A stretch of 64,000 nt of DNA from Candidatus Endomicrobium neocapritermitis (GTDB lineage Bacteria > Elusimicrobiota > Endomicrobiia > Endomicrobiales > Endomicrobiaceae), in contig WRJZ01000049.1 in the NCBI GenBank assembly GCA_009778325.1, positions 41,588 to 105,587 on the forward strand, read 5' to 3'. Position 1 is the first letter of the stretch, and each line of letters begins with the position of its first letter. Shown here piece by piece: positions 52,243 through 59,453 of the stretch. Made by a program: the position numbers and the translations under genes. A model generated the notes under the pieces. That model worked only from the letters and a program-made list of their open reading frames with translations. It did no database searches and had not been told where the DNA came from.

Positions 52243-53034
52243 TTAATATATTATCATCCCCGCATACCCGACAACTTCGCTGAAATCCCCGCTTACTTCT
52301 CCGGAATTTGAATATCTCAAAAGTTCAGCTTTCTTAGCTCCTGCAAGCTTTGAATAAAAAAGCATTGCGGCAACAGGCGAAGCGCCGCACATGCTTATAT
52401 TTCTTTCTTCAACAACTTCAAGCAAGCCTTTACCGTCAAGCTGCATAATCTCTTTTATAGCCAGATCATCGCATATTTTAGCTATCGCCGCATTTGAATA
52501 GTGGCTCATATCAGTGGAGGCGACAACGCATATTTTCTTGCTAAGATACTCGTTTGAAGCCTTATAGATCGCTTCGGCCAAATCCATACACTTTTTATAT
52601 TCATAAGTCTTCATGCAAATAGAAACAATTTTTGCGGAAGGATTTATTTTTTTTATAAACGGAAGCTGGACTTCTAAGGAATGTTCCATTATATGCGCGG
52701 TATCGTCAAATTCTGCAAACTTTGAATTTAAAGCAATAAGCTTTGCAAACTCATAATCAATTTCTAAATCGCCTATGGGTGTTTCCCATGAACCCGCAGG
52801 ATATATTGATATTTCAGGGCCAAGACCAGTATGGCTTGGGCAAAGAATAACATAGGTATCACAAATTTGAGAAGACGCGTATGTTGTCCCGGCAGTCATA
52901 CCGGAATATATCCATCCCGCATGCGGGCTGACAATGCCTATGGCATGTTTTTTCTTTTGCACATCAGGAATATAATTTTCTATTTCTTCGGCATTATTCG
53001 GATACCAGTTTTTAAAACGCATTGTTCTTTTCAT
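52243..53034 (-). CDS. AmmB/MEMO1-family protein
   Basis: 263 residues of the MEMO1 family (AmmeMemoRadiSam protein B), related to non-heme-iron dioxygenases. Conserved His-containing motifs are seen: VSPHAGWIYSG near 36, PSHTGLGP near 67, MEHSLEVQLPF near 115 and TDMSHYS near 173. Its biochemical role is unsettled. It overlaps the next upstream radical SAM gene by four bases, but the third member, an AMMECR1-domain protein, is not in the window. Confidence 0.88.
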   Translation of the reverse strand: MKRTMRFKNWYPNNAEEIENYIPDVQKKKHAIGIVSPHAGWIYSGMTAGTTYASSQICDTYVILCPSHTGLGPEISIYPAGSWETPIGDLEIDYEFAKLIALNSKFAEFDDTAHIMEHSLEVQLPFIKKINPSAKIVSICMKTYEYKKCMDLAEAIYKASNEYLSKKICVVASTDMSHYSNAAIAKICDDLAIKEIMQLDGKGLLEVVEERNISMCGASPVAAMLFYSKLAGAKKAELLRYSNSGEVSGDFSEVVGYAGMIIY

Positions 53035-53921
53035 TCAAGTTCCTGTTGCCATCCGTTTTCTAAGTTAAGGCTTTCAAGATGATTATAAGCTTCTTCATAT
53101 TCTTCAATCGTCAAATTTCCTGATAATTCTTTGAATTCCGACGATTTATGCGCAGGATGATATTGCGCCATAAGGCTTAAAAAAGTTTCTTTTGACAGTT
53201 CCCGTGCGATAAAGTCCAAAGATTTTTTAGTATTTTCTACATTTCCCGGCAAAACCATATGTCTTATCAAAACGCCTTTCTCGGCTATACCGTCTTCATT
53301 AATTTTTAAAATTCCTTTTTGCCGCGCCATCTCTTTTAACGCCGCGCAGTTTACTTCAACATAGTCTTTTATGCCAGAATATTTAAATGCAGTTTCACTA
53401 TCGGCATATTTTATGTCTGGCAGATAAATATCAATCGTATCTTCCAAAAGTTTTAAAACTTCAACTCTTTCATACCCGCTGCAATTGAACACTATCGGAA
53501 TTTGGAGCCCTTTTTTCCGCGCCAGATAAACCGACTTCGCGACTTCAGCGCTGTAATGCGTAGGCGTGACAAAATTTATATTGTGTACACCTTTCTTTTG
53601 TAAACCCAGCATTATATAGGCAAGCTCTTCAATTGAAACTTCTTTACCGTTTCCAAGCTGGCTTATCGGATAATTTTGGCAAAAAACGCATTTTAGCGTA
53701 CAATTTGCAAAAAATATAGTTCCGGAACCTTTTTCCCCGGTAATGGGCGGTTCCTCGCCCATATGAACATTACAGCTCGAAACTAATATTTTGTTTCCGG
53801 TTCTGCAAAGACCAACCTGACCTTTATTTCTGTTGACGCCGCACTTTCTCGGACAAATTTCACATTTATCCATCATTTTATAAAGCTTTTCAATATTTGC
53901 TTCAATAACTTTACTGCTCAC
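53031..53921 (-). CDS. PflX-like radical SAM protein (COG1313)
   Basis: 296 residues. An N-terminal cysteine cluster (CEICPRKCGVNR near 18, GLCRTG near 37) is followed by GEEPPITGEKGSGTIFF near 56. The radical SAM motif CTLKCVFCQNYPISQ is near 75. This pattern matches the PflX/COG1313 group of pyruvate-formate-lyase-activase relatives; the substrate is unknown. It starts with GTG and touches the HEAT gene stop. Coupling to AmmB suggests a joint pathway. Confidence 0.85.
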   Translation of the reverse strand: MSSKVIEANIEKLYKMMDKCEICPRKCGVNRNKGQVGLCRTGNKILVSSCNVHMGEEPPITGEKGSGTIFFANCTLKCVFCQNYPISQLGNGKEVSIEELAYIMLGLQKKGVHNINFVTPTHYSAEVAKSVYLARKKGLQIPIVFNCSGYERVEVLKLLEDTIDIYLPDIKYADSETAFKYSGIKDYVEVNCAALKEMARQKGILKINEDGIAEKGVLIRHMVLPGNVENTKKSLDFIARELSKETFLSLMAQYHPAHKSSEFKELSGNLTIEEYEEAYNHLESLNLENGWQQELE

Positions 53922-54451
53922 TACCTGCCCCTTAACTTTTTCGCTTTTTTTAAGCCGTTAAGTAATTGATTCTTTACACCGTTTTCTTTTTCCTTGCCGC
54001 ATAAGTCTGTTAGAACATCAAAAAGCTTACTGTTTGCATATTTAGGAATTTGAATAATTCTCGCAAGTGCGTACGCACTGCTCCAACGAATTACCGTACC
54101 TTCATCCTTTGTGTTTTTCATTAGACTTTGTATTATGGCATCTAATTCGCTTGGAAATAGATGCGCGATGTTCCCGACTATTCTTGAAGCCTCTCTCTTT
54201 ATTGAGTTTGACTTTGATTCAACAAATCCTTTGGTAAATTTCAGCCAGTCTTTATTTGATATTTCAGGCTTTTCAGATGAAACAGCTTCCATCGCTTCAA
54301 AAACCAAAGCCATCTTTTTATGGTCAAGCACATCTTCTAATTTTTTAATTTCTTTAATTGTAATTAATTTTTTTCGTATGGATTCGGCTATTTTTTCTCT
54401 TTTTTCTACGGATTTAATTAATTTATTGTCCAGTAAACTGATAATATTCAT
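53921..54451 (-). CDS. HEAT-repeat-like helical protein
   Basis: 176 residues, entirely helical, with HEAT/armadillo-like repeats: SNSIKREASRIVGNIAHL near 82 and VIRWSSAYALARIIQI near 122. Such proteins are scaffolds or binding platforms; the partner is not evident. I use the ATG at 54451 rather than the GTG two codons earlier. It lies between dtd and the radical SAM gene with near-zero spacing. Confidence 0.72.
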   Translation of the reverse strand: MNIISLLDNKLIKSVEKREKIAESIRKKLITIKEIKKLEDVLDHKKMALVFEAMEAVSSEKPEISNKDWLKFTKGFVESKSNSIKREASRIVGNIAHLFPSELDAIIQSLMKNTKDEGTVIRWSSAYALARIIQIPKYANSKLFDVLTDLCGKEKENGVKNQLLNGLKKAKKLRGR

Positions 54452-54460
54452 ACCCACCGC

Positions 54461-54895
54461 CTAATCAAGAATTATCGTTACAGGGCCGTCATTATGTATT
54501 TCAACAAGCATATCTGCGCCGAACTCCCCGCTTTCAACTTTCAGTCCTGATTTTAACGCAATATTTAAAAACTCTTCATAAAGCTGCTTACCTAACGCAT
54601 AAGGAGCCGCAGACGTAAAATCAGGCCGCTTTCCTCTGCCGCAGTCTCCGTAAAGAGTAAACTGCGAAATAATCAGAATTTCCCCTTTTATATCTTCAAC
54701 AGAGTAATCAAACTTACCGGCTTCGTTGGAAAATATTCTTAAATTTTTTATTTTTTCAAAAATCTTATAACATTCTTCAGGCGTATCATTTTTTCCAAAT
54801 GCAGCCAATACGACAAGCCCTTTAGAGATTTCTCTTTTTTCTTTACCGTCTATAGCAACCGAAGCTTTTTTAACTCTTTGAATAACTGTTTTCAT
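54461..54895 (-). CDS. dtd: D-aminoacyl-tRNA deacylase
   Basis: Removes D-amino acids and glycine from mischarged tRNAs. 144 residues. MKTVIQRVKKASVAIDGK opens the protein; SQFTLYGD is near 78 and the cross-subunit motif NDGPVTIILD closes it. Usual family motif is NxGPVT, here intact. It stands at the head of the run that includes the HEAT, radical SAM and AmmB genes. Confidence 0.94.
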   Translation of the reverse strand: MKTVIQRVKKASVAIDGKEKREISKGLVVLAAFGKNDTPEECYKIFEKIKNLRIFSNEAGKFDYSVEDIKGEILIISQFTLYGDCGRGKRPDFTSAAPYALGKQLYEEFLNIALKSGLKVESGEFGADMLVEIHNDGPVTIILD

Positions 54896-54940
54896 TTTTT
54901 TATCAGTACTGATTTAGGTATTCATTTAATATTATAACCG

Positions 54941-55936
54941 TTAATTTTTTTCATCTGCAAACAATTCGCGCAGTTTTTGTTTCAACAGTTTTTTATCCGG
55001 CAATTGAATTTTATATTCTGCTATCATAGTCGGCTGCAATGTTCTGCTTAAAGCGTATTCTACAACTTCACTGTCTTTATCTTTACAGAGCAGGATACCA
55101 ATGCTTGGGTTTTCATTCGGCTTCTTAACATCTCTGTCTAATGCTTCCAAATAAAAATTTAACTGCCCTAAGTGCTCAGGCTTAAATTTGTCAGCTTTTA
55201 GTTCAAAAGCAACCAAGCACTGCAAACCTCTGTGATAAAAGAGCAAATCTATAAAGAAATCCGAATTACCTACCTGAACTTTATATTCCTCTCCTATAAA
55301 AAGAAAATCTTTGCCAAGTTCAAGTATAAAATCTTTTAGTTGCCTTAGAAGCCCTTTTTGCAAATCGTTCTCGCTATGTTCATCACTAAGCTTCAAAAAT
55401 TCAAAAGAATAACTGTCTTTAAAATTGTTTAAAGCGTTTGGAAATTTATTCTTAACAGACGCGGGCAAAGACTTATTGCCAAGCATAGTTCTTTCGTATA
55501 TTCCTGTTGAAATTTGACGCTCAAGCTCTCTTTTACTGTAAGCCTCTTTTATTGAAGTTTTTAGATAAAACTCTATCTCTTCAATACTTTGACTTCTAGA
55601 AAAAATTATAAGATTATGTGTCCAGCTTAATTCTCTCACCAGTGGTGAGAGTTTTGGGAAATCTTTATATATTTCATAAAACTGCTTCATGCGCCAGAGG
55701 TTTTTGTCTGAGAAACCTTTCAACTCCGGTTCCATCTTTGATATATATTCTGCTAATTCCTCTACAACTCCCTGACCCCATTGAGAATCTTGAATTTTTT
55801 CATTTATATATTTTCCTATATTCCAATATAAATCAATCAACTCAGTATTAACACTTTTTATGGCATTATAACGAGATTTTTTGATTAGACTTACTACTTC
55901 TGAAAACTGTTTGTTTTTATCAGAAATGATTGTCAT
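54941..55936 (-). CDS. YhcG/DUF1016-type PDDEXK nuclease
   Basis: 331 residues. The N-terminal winged-helix-like half (about 1-150) shows LYWNIGKYINEK near 30 and GFSDKNLWRMKQFYE near 77, typical of DUF1016 N. The C-terminal half is a PDDEXK nuclease: FFIDLLFYHRGLQCLVAFELK near 228-248, with the catalytic Asp and the ELK pair. YhcG proteins are linked to mobile DNA and predicted DNA processing or defence. It lies beside the truncated tRNA-Arg copy, just outside the bounded segment. Confidence 0.88.
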   Translation of the reverse strand: MTIISDKNKQFSEVVSLIKKSRYNAIKSVNTELIDLYWNIGKYINEKIQDSQWGQGVVEELAEYISKMEPELKGFSDKNLWRMKQFYEIYKDFPKLSPLVRELSWTHNLIIFSRSQSIEEIEFYLKTSIKEAYSKRELERQISTGIYERTMLGNKSLPASVKNKFPNALNNFKDSYSFEFLKLSDEHSENDLQKGLLRQLKDFILELGKDFLFIGEEYKVQVGNSDFFIDLLFYHRGLQCLVAFELKADKFKPEHLGQLNFYLEALDRDVKKPNENPSIGILLCKDKDSEVVEYALSRTLQPTMIAEYKIQLPDKKLLKQKLRELFADEKN

Positions 55937-55964
55937 AAATTCCTTTTTTGCGCATCGAGTAACT

Positions 55965-56020
55965 CGCGTCTATCCGGATTTGAACCGGGACATTCAGCTT
56001 CGGATGTCGACGCTCTATCC
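55965..56020 (-). pseudogene. Truncated tRNA-Arg copy (3' part)
   Basis: 56 nt matching the 3' three quarters of the tRNA-Arg gene at 58128 in 50 of 56 positions, same orientation. It includes the D-arm edge, anticodon arm and intact T-arm GGTTCAAATCC, but the first 17 nt of the tRNA are missing and the anticodon stem is disrupted. It is not a working tRNA. Its layout is what an integrated element leaves at the far end of its tRNA target. Confidence 0.8.
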
Positions 56021-56069
56021 TATCTCTTGTTTCAAGTATTATACCAAAAATGCAAGAAAACTGAAATGA

Positions 56070-56200
56070 GCCACTCCGCACAGCAAGCTGTGCGGTATCA
56101 GTTGTCATGCCCGTGAAAACGGGCATCCATTTTTAAACTTGGATTCCCGCTTTCGCGGGAATTGACAACCAAGCGGTTCCCAGCAGCAAGCTGCTGGGTA
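56070..56200. repeat. Three palindromes in a row
   Basis: CCGCACAGCAAGCTGTGCGG (56075-56094), then TGTCATGCCCGTGAAAACGG with an inverted partner ending GGGAATTGACA (56102-56169), then CCCAGCAGCAAGCTGCTGGG (56179-56197). The first and third share the AGCAAGCT centre. Confidence 0.8.
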
Positions 56201-56284
56201 TAGTGTTAACAATAAAAAACGGTGAAATTGTAAAAGGGTTCGCAGGGAATGAGATTGAATAACTGTAGATCTTACAATAACTAT

Positions 56285-56322
56285 AATCCAAAAACTTATC
56301 GAAATTGCAAAGTTTTTGGATT
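56285..56322. repeat. 13-bp hairpin, AATCCAAAAACTT
   Basis: AATCCAAAAACTT and its perfect complement with a 12-base loop, plus a third partial copy (CCAAAAACTT) at 56329. It lies just after the lipoprotein stop and may help end transcription, though no long T-run follows on the minus strand. Confidence 0.6.
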
Positions 56323-56344
56323 GCTCTCCAAAAACTTGCATACT

Positions 56345-57238
56345 TTACATCTGTATACCCTTCCTCGTCAGAATTATAGACTTATAATAATTATCTAAAT
56401 TTATTGGATATGCGTATATAGGTTCGCTATTTGAGCCGAACAAATTTTGATTATAATTATAAGGTAATTTTCGTGATCCTATTTTATACTTTACATCTCT
56501 GTTATTCCACAAATTGTCTTTATATAACAACTGTTGCGTTTTTTTATGATATGTAACTCCGCTTATTGCGCAATTATCCTGCTTCTTAACTTTTTTACAA
56601 TACTCCAAATATGCTTGCAAGTATTGTTGTTCTTCTAAAGTAAACCTTGCTATTTGTTTTTCTCTTTTATCTAATAAATTATGGTACTCATTTAATTCCT
56701 TATTATATTTATCTAACTCTTTTTGTGGCGGCTCTTTTATTTTTGCTTTATACAACCCATATAAATGCCCCCAAATGTTTTTCCCATATCCATCGATTCC
56801 AACAACAGATATGTCATTCATCCGCGCTAAACAATACCCGTCTTTAGGGGTATTTATTTGGAAGGTTCTATTTTGTAAAAACTGTTTATATATGTATTCA
56901 GGTACATTTCCTTGTAAAAATGTACCAAATTCAGATTTTTGTGTGCCTGAATGATCATCTATCTGAATTAGAGCAGAATCAAGATTTATGCTTCTATCTA
57001 TTATAGCTGCTCCGGCTAAAGTTATAACAGTGTATTCTATATCTTTGGGTAACGTTTTTGAATCTATCACATAACTATTTTTGGGTTCAGTTGGACTAAC
57101 AGGCGTTGGTATTATTTTAGAAGACCAATCTTCAAAAAATGGTTCTGCTGCATTTGTTCCCGAATTATTTTGATTTACCGTAACACACCCTATAAACAAT
57201 ATCAAACAACAACTTGCTGCAAATATAATTTTTTTCAT
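56345..57238 (-). CDS. Unknown lipoprotein
   Basis: 297 residues from the ATG at 57238, which has an AGAGGTG ribosome site. The signal peptide MKKIIFAASCCLILFIGC ends in a lipobox with Cys 18. A Pro/Ser-rich linker (about 35-60) follows, then a region with SVVGIDGYGKNIWGHLYG near 145, a charged helical stretch (about 175-220) and a Tyr/Asn-rich C-terminus. I recognise no domain. It sits inside the tRNA-Arg-bounded segment, downstream of the HNH gene on the same strand. Confidence 0.75.
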   Translation of the reverse strand: MKKIIFAASCCLILFIGCVTVNQNNSGTNAAEPFFEDWSSKIIPTPVSPTEPKNSYVIDSKTLPKDIEYTVITLAGAAIIDRSINLDSALIQIDDHSGTQKSEFGTFLQGNVPEYIYKQFLQNRTFQINTPKDGYCLARMNDISVVGIDGYGKNIWGHLYGLYKAKIKEPPQKELDKYNKELNEYHNLLDKREKQIARFTLEEQQYLQAYLEYCKKVKKQDNCAISGVTYHKKTQQLLYKDNLWNNRDVKYKIGSRKLPYNYNQNLFGSNSEPIYAYPINLDNYYKSIILTRKGIQM

Positions 57239-57333
57239 ATAACACCTCTTCAATATTATTTTAACTGCATTATACAATTCACTTTTATTGACTCAAATTT
57301 TCAAACATTGCCTGTATCTTTTAAGACAGCAAA

Positions 57334-57762
57334 TCAATAATGTTGTTTTTTACTTTGAAACAATAATTTTTCCAAAAATCCTTTTCTGTCTTTCACGAAA
57401 TCTTTATATTTTTCTTCGTCAAAAACATCGCTTTTATCGTTATTGCAAAAATAACACGCAAGCACGCAATTTTCTTTTGAATAATTTTTATTTGATTTTT
57501 TTCTATCTATCTCAAGATTAACGCCTCTTGAGTGCCCTTGCGAGATTTTTCCGTTTTGAGGAAATCTTTTTGATTTCAACATTCCTTCCATAACAATTGT
57601 TTCAATATCGGTTTCCTGCATTTCGCAATAATGGCATTTCTTTTCTTGTTTTTCATATTGTTGTTTATACCATTCTTTAAAATCATTAAAATCTTTGAAT
57701 CCGTTAATATCCTTTTTTTGTATGTCGTTGAATTTATGTTTTAGTTGTTTTTCATTTTTCAT
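57334..57762 (-). CDS. HNH-type nuclease-like protein
   Basis: 142 residues. Cysteine pairs CHYC (near 43) and CYFC (near 110) would bind zinc around an HNH/beta-beta-alpha core. Between them is RGVNLEIDRKKSNKNYSKEN near 80-98, and after them NNDKSDVF. The usual DH of HNH reads DR here, so activity is uncertain; GHSRG just before may supply a His. GGAGG lies four bases before the ATG. It begins 32 bases past the terminator of the structured RNA. It has no RuvC or PLMP part and so is not IscB. Confidence 0.8.
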   Translation of the reverse strand: MKNEKQLKHKFNDIQKKDINGFKDFNDFKEWYKQQYEKQEKKCHYCEMQETDIETIVMEGMLKSKRFPQNGKISQGHSRGVNLEIDRKKSNKNYSKENCVLACYFCNNDKSDVFDEEKYKDFVKDRKGFLEKLLFQSKKQHY

Positions 57763-57796
57763 AATACCTCCAAGATTTTAATTTTTTTAGACAAAT

Positions 57797-58044
57797 AAAA
57801 AGGCGACCTTGCTTTATGAGGTTGGATATCCACAAGAGCAAAGTCGCCGTAGGGGATTAGCCTATCCGAAGATAGACTTTTCCCCAAACATAGCGACTTC
57901 CTTGGCTATCCAACCTTATTTGTATTTCTACAAACAGATGAAGGTTTTACCTTCAGCCAAAAAAGTCATATTAAGTTTTATTTAAGCGTCTCCCGACGCT
58001 TCATTTTAAAACAAACTCCTAAGAATAACAACAAAATGAATTAC
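57797..58044 (-). ncRNA. Structured RNA or attenuator preceding the HNH gene
   Basis: On the minus strand: a 7-bp hairpin AAGCGTC/GACGCTT (57984-58001); a 7-bp hairpin TGAAGGT/ACCTTCA (57939-57955); TTTGTA/TACAAA with a GAAA loop (57919-57934); then a long stem built from GGTTGGATA/TATCCAACC, CCAAGG and AAGTCGC/GCGACTT (57907-57915 with 57820-57828; 57893-57899 with 57841-57847). That stem caps in GGGGA/TCCCC and CTATC-TTCG-GATAG. The strand GGCGACTTTGCT (57848-57837) can instead pair over 12 bp with AGCAAGGTCGCC (57813-57802), followed by TTTTTATTT: a terminator. The two pairings exclude each other. No known family recognised. Confidence 0.7.
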
Positions 58045-58050
58045 AAAACT

Positions 58051-58078
58051 ATTATACAAATCACAACCAGTGCGTTAA
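58051..58078 (-). promoter_or_regulatory. Possible promoter of the structured RNA
   Basis: A perfect TATAAT with TTAACG 16 bases upstream. The RNA start would be near 58044. The -35 box is weak. Confidence 0.5.
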
Positions 58079-58127
58079 AGTCAAAATAAACTTTTAGATA
58101 TATAAAGATACTATGATTCCGGTCAAC

Positions 58128-58200
58128 CGCGCCTATCCGGATTTGAACCGGAACATTCAGCTCCGGAGGCTGACGCTCTATCCAGTTGAGCTATAGGCGC
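58128..58200 (-). tRNA. tRNA-Arg (CCG)
   Basis: GCGCCTATAGCTCAAC at the 5' end, TAGGCGC plus discriminator G at the 3' end. Anticodon loop CTCCGGA gives CCG. T-loop GGTTCAAATCC is normal; CCA is not encoded. A truncated copy lies 2.1 kb downstream. Confidence 0.93.
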
Positions 58201-58263
58201 AATAAAAATATCCGGACTTTAATTCTCGCGCATCACTGAGACTGTAGATGAGAATAACGACAA

Positions 58264-58320
58264 AGGCAACCCCTCTCCGTCAGCTTCGCTGACACCTCTC
58301 CCGCAAGGGGCGAGGGTAAC
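58264..58320. repeat. CCCCTC-type repeat, second copy
   Basis: AACCCCTCTCCGTCAGC, TTCGCTGACACCTCTCCC, GCAAGGGGCGAGGG: two nested stems, as in the copy at 30728. It lies between tRNA-Arg and the second deformylase, with another TGCCGTT end at the def stop. Confidence 0.78.
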
Positions 58321-58388
58321 AGCTACGACAACAAAAAATTTTTTGCAGTATTTTTACTCTATACTTTTAACTCTTCACTCTGCCGTTA

Positions 58389-58883
58389 TTACGTTCTTCT
58401 AAACACATCTGTTTTCAAGGACGTTACTCTGTCTAAAAATACTTTGCCGTCTAAGTGGTCTATCTCGTGCTGAATAACAATCGCTTCAAAGCCTTCTGTT
58501 TTTAAACTTCTTTTTGTTCCTTGCAGGTCTGTATATTCAACTTCGATTTTCTTTTTTCTTGTAACATATCCCGTAAAATCCGGAACGCTCAAGCATCCCT
58601 CTCTGGAACTTGTTTTTCCCGAAGAGTAAGTAATTACCGGATTTATCATTATCAATAATCCGTTATTATGATGCGGTTTCGGATTTAAAGACACGTCAAC
58701 CACTATCATTCTTGACAAAACTTCAACCTGCACCGCCGCAATGCCTACACATCTGTCTAAAGCGCAGATTGTCTGACGCATATTTTCAGCAAGAGTACGC
58801 ACGCTGTCATTTACTTCATTGATTGGAAGCGATGTCTGCTTAAGCAAAGGATCTGGGATTGTAATAATTGGAAGCACGCTCAT
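58389..58883 (-). CDS. def: Peptide deformylase 2
   Basis: 164 residues. Motif 1 is divergent (CVGIAAVQVEV near 45, where GxGLAAxQ is usual); motifs 2 and 3 are intact (REGCLSVPDF near 92, QHEIDHLDGKVF near 136). It therefore keeps the metal ligands. It is the last gene of the alaS-ACT-def run and is clearly distinct from the deformylase at 40264, perhaps with another substrate range. Confidence 0.92.
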   Translation of the reverse strand: MSVLPIITIPDPLLKQTSLPINEVNDSVRTLAENMRQTICALDRCVGIAAVQVEVLSRMIVVDVSLNPKPHHNNGLLIMINPVITYSSGKTSSREGCLSVPDFTGYVTRKKKIEVEYTDLQGTKRSLKTEGFEAIVIQHEIDHLDGKVFLDRVTSLKTDVFRRT

Positions 58884-58895
58884 AAATACAACCGC

Positions 58896-59441
58896 TTATA
58901 TATCTGCCGATTCGGCCTGATTAACCGAAACCGCAACATTCATGGATTTTGCCAAATTCAAAAGCTCTTGCTGAATTTTTGATATTGCTATTTTTTTTGG
59001 AAATTCAGCTTCAATAATCATGATATAAGTTTTTTTGCCTTTACTCTTTGAGACAGCTGTTTGGACATCGGTTATATTTATTTTATAACCTGCAAGAAAA
59101 GAGCTTATACCGTAAACAATTCCGGGTTTATCAGCGCCATAAACTGATATTATATACGGATTTACAAGTTTTTTTCTTTTGGGAGCAAAAGACGTAAGCT
59201 CCGAATATGAAAAAGACATACTTAAGGAACGGGATGATTTTTGGAGTTTTAAGTAGAGCTCCTTAGGATTTACATCTTTTGGAAGGCTCAGTATAAGTAT
59301 CATCGCAAACTGGCCGTGAAGAATGGTCATAGTTGAATCTTCAATATTGCACTTGTATTCATACAGAACTTTTGCAATAGCGCTGACCAAACCCGGCCTG
59401 TCTTTTCCTATTGCCGTCAAAGAAATATATTTGCCTGCCAT
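58896..59441 (-). CDS. Double ACT-domain protein, GcvR-like
   Basis: 181 residues with two ACT domains. The first opens LTAIGKDRPGLVSAIAKVL near 8, the second VYGADKPGIVYGISSFLAG near 100. ACT domains bind amino acids. The layout matches glycine-cleavage repressor GcvR and related regulators that work through protein contacts, not DNA binding. Which amino acid it senses is unknown; position between alaS and def makes alanine or glycine reasonable guesses only. Confidence 0.85.
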   Translation of the reverse strand: MAGKYISLTAIGKDRPGLVSAIAKVLYEYKCNIEDSTMTILHGQFAMILILSLPKDVNPKELYLKLQKSSRSLSMSFSYSELTSFAPKRKKLVNPYIISVYGADKPGIVYGISSFLAGYKINITDVQTAVSKSKGKKTYIMIIEAEFPKKIAISKIQQELLNLAKSMNVAVSVNQAESADI

Positions 59442-59453
59442 TGGATTCTCCCG

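Larger units (their letters stand above)
55965..58200. mobile_element. Putative decayed integrative element bounded by tRNA-Arg repeats
   Basis: The intact tRNA-Arg and the truncated copy are direct repeats 2.1 kb apart, with the copy beyond the 3' end of the gene, the usual geometry of tRNA-targeted integration. Cargo: structured RNA, HNH protein, an unknown lipoprotein and clustered palindromes. No integrase remains, so integration is inferred from the ends only. Confidence 0.55.

Noticed and set aside
56105..56341. Minus-strand frame of 78 codons before the tRNA-Arg remnant
   Set aside because: It is made of palindromic repeats, and the product is dominated by repeat-derived residues.
57334..57762. 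IscB/IshB nuclease with HEARO RNA
   Set aside because: The HNH protein has no PLMP motif or RuvC pieces, and the RNA shows no match I can recognise to HEARO; kept only as an analogy.
57797..58044. Retron ncRNA, 6S RNA, tmRNA or SRP RNA
   Set aside because: No reverse transcriptase nearby, and none of the diagnostic motifs of these RNAs is present.
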